Shown here in pieces: positions 59,765 to 61,458 of a stretch of 61,458 nt of DNA (position 1 is its first letter; the number at the start of each line of letters is the position of its first letter). Below the pieces are notes generated by a model. It did not search any database, was not told where the DNA came from, and saw only the letters and a program-made list of their open reading frames with translations. The DNA is from Okeania sp. KiyG1 (GTDB lineage Bacteria > Cyanobacteriota > Cyanobacteriia > Cyanobacteriales > Microcoleaceae). The position numbers and the translations under genes were made by a program. Where the stretch lies: assembly GCF_014132355.1 (NCBI RefSeq), contig NZ_BLZO01000133.1, forward strand, positions 1 to 61,458. Reading direction: 5' to 3'.

Positions 59765-60223
59765 ATGACTAATTGGCTAGAGCATAGTGTACAAATAGAG
59801 GTAGCTGTTCCAATTGATTTAGTATGGAATCTTTGGTCAGATTTAGAACAAATGCCTCGATGGATGAAGTGGATTGAATCTGTTAAAGTTTTGGAAGATA
59901 ATCCTGATTTATCTCAATGGAAATTAGCCAGTGGTAATTTCCAATTTAGTTGGCTTTCTCAGATACAAAGAGTAGTTCAGCATCAAATTATTCAGTGGGA
60001 GTCTGTGGATGGTTTGCCAAATAGAGGTGCAATTCGTTTCTACGACCGACATGGTAGTAGTATCGTTAAATTAACTGTAGCTTATGGAGTTCCTGGTTGG
60101 TTAATTAAGATTATGGATAACTTATTTTTAGGTAGGATAGTAGAATCTACTTTGATGGCAGATATGGAAAGATTTCGTGATTATGCTGTTGCTGTCAAGC
60201 AGAACGAAGAAGGGAAAATTTAA
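59765..60223 (+). CDS. SRPBCC (cyclase/dehydrase-like) protein
   Basis: A 152-residue START/SRPBCC fold protein (polyketide cyclase/dehydrase type): VQIEVAVPIDLVWNLWSDLE at the N-terminus, MPRWMKWIESVKVLED next, and a C-terminal helix ESTLMADMERFRDYAVAVK. The fold has a hydrophobic pocket for lipids or isoprenoids. Its position after crtQ is conserved in cyanobacteria, which suggests a link to carotenoid synthesis or transport, but no activity is established from sequence. The start ATG is the last part of a GATAACT repeat consensus. A family E element starts 7 bp after the stop. Confidence 0.85.
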   Translation: MTNWLEHSVQIEVAVPIDLVWNLWSDLEQMPRWMKWIESVKVLEDNPDLSQWKLASGNFQFSWLSQIQRVVQHQIIQWESVDGLPNRGAIRFYDRHGSSIVKLTVAYGVPGWLIKIMDNLFLGRIVESTLMADMERFRDYAVAVKQNEEGKI

Positions 60224-60230
60224 CTATAAT

Positions 60231-60556
60231 TAGGGTTTGCTGAAAAATTCTTATAGGTGAGGGTAGGAGACAGGAGACAACCCACCCCTCGCCCCTCCCC
60301 TCCCAACCCACCCCTCGCCCCTCCCCTCCCAACCCACTCCCTAACCCCTCCCAGGAGGGGAGGAGACAGGAGAAAAGGGTCGGGAGCGAGGAGGTAGGAG
60401 CGGGCGTTTTGGATATAGTGATTTTTCTGCCCAACTATGCGCCTAAAATACGCTCCTTTTTGAGCGTGAAGAGCTGATTCCCAGGCACTTTTTTAGACCC
60501 CAAAAAGGCTACAACCTTTATCTGTAAATACTTTTAGATTTAATCAGCAAGCTCTA
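60231..60556. mobile_element. Family E MITE, complete copy
   Basis: The left end TAGGGTTTGCTGAAAAATTC and right end GATTTAATCAGCAAGCTCTA enclose a GC-rich CCCACCCCTCGCCCCTCCCC tract, a GGAGACA tract and the GCGCCTAAAATACGCTCC segment. TA is at both ends. Confidence 0.75.
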
Positions 60557-60632
60557 ATTATGGGTAATTTCAGTTATCAGTTATCAGTTATCAGTTATCA
60601 GTTAATTGCCGTATAAAAATAAGCTTGAAATT

Positions 60633-61043
60633 ATGAGAGATAATTTTCTCGTACAAATAGAATTGCTGAATAATGAGATTATTTTGATTGAAGCTGGAAA
60701 AAAAGGATTAGAAATTTTAAATTCAACCTTTGAAGAAGTACTTAAAGGTATAACAGGAGGATTTCATGCTCGAATAGGTGCTGAAAGAGAGGAAGTTCAA
60801 GAATTACTTTTGTTAATAAAAATACCTTTAGAAACCTTCGACTCTCAACCAATTCAAAATTCAACTATGAAGGTTCAAATTTCAGTCGAACAGCTCAGGA
60901 TATTCACACAAATTTTAAGCGAAGCTTGCCACGGTATTAAAATTTTAGATTTTGAAAACAAAATAGGAACAACCAAAAATCAATTAAAGTCTTTTCTGGA
61001 TGTAAGTATTAACTTATATGAATCGATAGAAAAATCAATATAA
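60633..61043 (+). CDS. Hypothetical protein
   Basis: A 136-residue protein I do not recognise. It reads MRDNFLVQIELLNNEIILIE, then KGITGGFHARIGAEREEVQE and LLLLIKIPLETFDSQPIQN, and ends in two amphipathic helices (SVEQLRIFTQILSEACHGIK and TTKNQLKSFLDVSINLYESI). No membrane segment. The frame extends upstream to a TTG at 60606 within the repeat tract, but ATG 60633 is the first natural start. It may be co-transcribed with the SRPBCC gene, although a family E element and heptamers lie between. Confidence 0.6.
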   Translation: MRDNFLVQIELLNNEIILIEAGKKGLEILNSTFEEVLKGITGGFHARIGAEREEVQELLLLIKIPLETFDSQPIQNSTMKVQISVEQLRIFTQILSEACHGIKILDFENKIGTTKNQLKSFLDVSINLYESIEKSI

Positions 61044-61149
61044 CTCAAATAGTTAAACTCCTATCAAGTACCTAAATCAAATTAATTACTATTATTTATT
61101 CCCCGTAACTTTTACTGATAACTGATAACTGATAACTGATAACTGAATA

Positions 61150-61383
61150 TTACCAGTCCATATCTACAGAAAGGTTAATCGTCATTTTTTTCCTTCCTGG
61201 AGGAACTGCTGTAATACAAGCACAAATAGTTTGACCACCATCAATTTCAACTTCACAAGCATGACAAGAACCCATTAAACAACCTGTAGGAATAGTTACC
61301 CCAGCACGTTCAGCAACTTCTAGAATAGGTTCTCCTGACTCTGCTTCAACAGTAATATTATCTGGCAAGAAAAGTATTTCCAT
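61150..61383 (-). CDS. 2Fe-2S plant-type ferredoxin-like protein
   Basis: A 77-residue protein with the 2Fe-2S binding loop GCLMGSCHACEVEIDGG (Cys at about 35, 40 and 43) and the fourth ligand in QTICAC. The beta-grasp start MEILFLPDNITVEAESGEPI is typical. It is shorter than photosynthetic ferredoxin (about 97 residues) and resembles the short cyanobacterial 2Fe-2S type that acts as an electron carrier in the cytoplasm. Its TAA stop falls at the border of a GATAACT heptamer tract. ATG at 61383. Confidence 0.85.
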   Translation of the reverse strand: MEILFLPDNITVEAESGEPILEVAERAGVTIPTGCLMGSCHACEVEIDGGQTICACITAVPPGRKKMTINLSVDMDW

Positions 61384-61458
61384 AATTCAGCAATAATTAT
61401 TTAATTGATTGTTAGTTTATAGTCAATTATAATTAGTATCTAATTAATAAATTTCAGT

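Overview
The window looks like the chromosome of a filamentous, low-GC cyanobacterium of the Oscillatoriales/Trichodesmium-Okeania type. This is inferred from zeta-carotene desaturase (crtQ) next to its usual SRPBCC partner, cyanobacterial families (DUF3352, DUF5132, DUF6930), many GCGATCGC (HIP1) sites, heptanucleotide tandem repeats between genes, and a coding fraction that I sum to only about 54%. I see no tRNA, rRNA, CRISPR array or prophage.

Layout. 1-4.7 kb: an FkbM methyltransferase-glycosyltransferase fusion cut by the window edge, a TPR protein and a family 2 glycosyltransferase (surface polysaccharide). 7-9 kb: a membrane-anchored TPR protein. 9.1-12 kb: a 2.87-kb non-coding array bounded by inverted ends and an 8-bp target duplication. 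12-18.6 kb: formamidase, P-loop protein, homocitrate synthase and a TauE/SafE permease. 19.5-26 kb: cupin, frameshifted MscS channel, fmt and recF. 27.4-32.5 kb: a 1698-aa hybrid histidine kinase. 32.8-35 kb: mobA and cobA, which make cofactors used by nitrate and nitrite reductase. 36-37 kb: an 80-aa small protein and a broken DUF5132 gene. 38.5-44 kb: a ferrous-iron (Feo) locus split by a decayed insertion sequence. 44-49 kb: a frameshifted AGCS symporter, a two-gene membrane pair and DUF3352. 50-56 kb: TIGR01777 protein, a small protein, TPR, IscA/SufA and DUF6930. 57-61.4 kb: crtQ, SRPBCC, an unknown protein and a 2Fe-2S ferredoxin.

The non-coding half is the most unusual part. It is a mosaic of small non-autonomous mobile elements, and several families can be defined from this window alone by inverted ends and target duplications: A (GGCGTTGCTGA, 8 bp), G (GTAAGCATT, 8 bp), B (CAGGACTTACGCA, 5 bp, with a parent IS present), C and D (TATCATGTCCGG and TATAGAATCCGG, 3 bp TNA), E (TAGGGTTTGCTGA, TA) and F (no inverted ends). 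IS200/IS605 remnants, some with orphan omega-RNA-like right ends, and 7- to 8-bp tandem repeats add to this. A tandem duplication at 15.1-15.9 kb holds a different insertion in each copy, so filled and empty sites can be compared directly. Several elements sit exactly on gene boundaries and supply stop codons, start codons or a ribosome binding site. Five genes show disabling or start-codon changes (mscS, AGCS, DUF5132, the IS transposase, the DUF3352 start).
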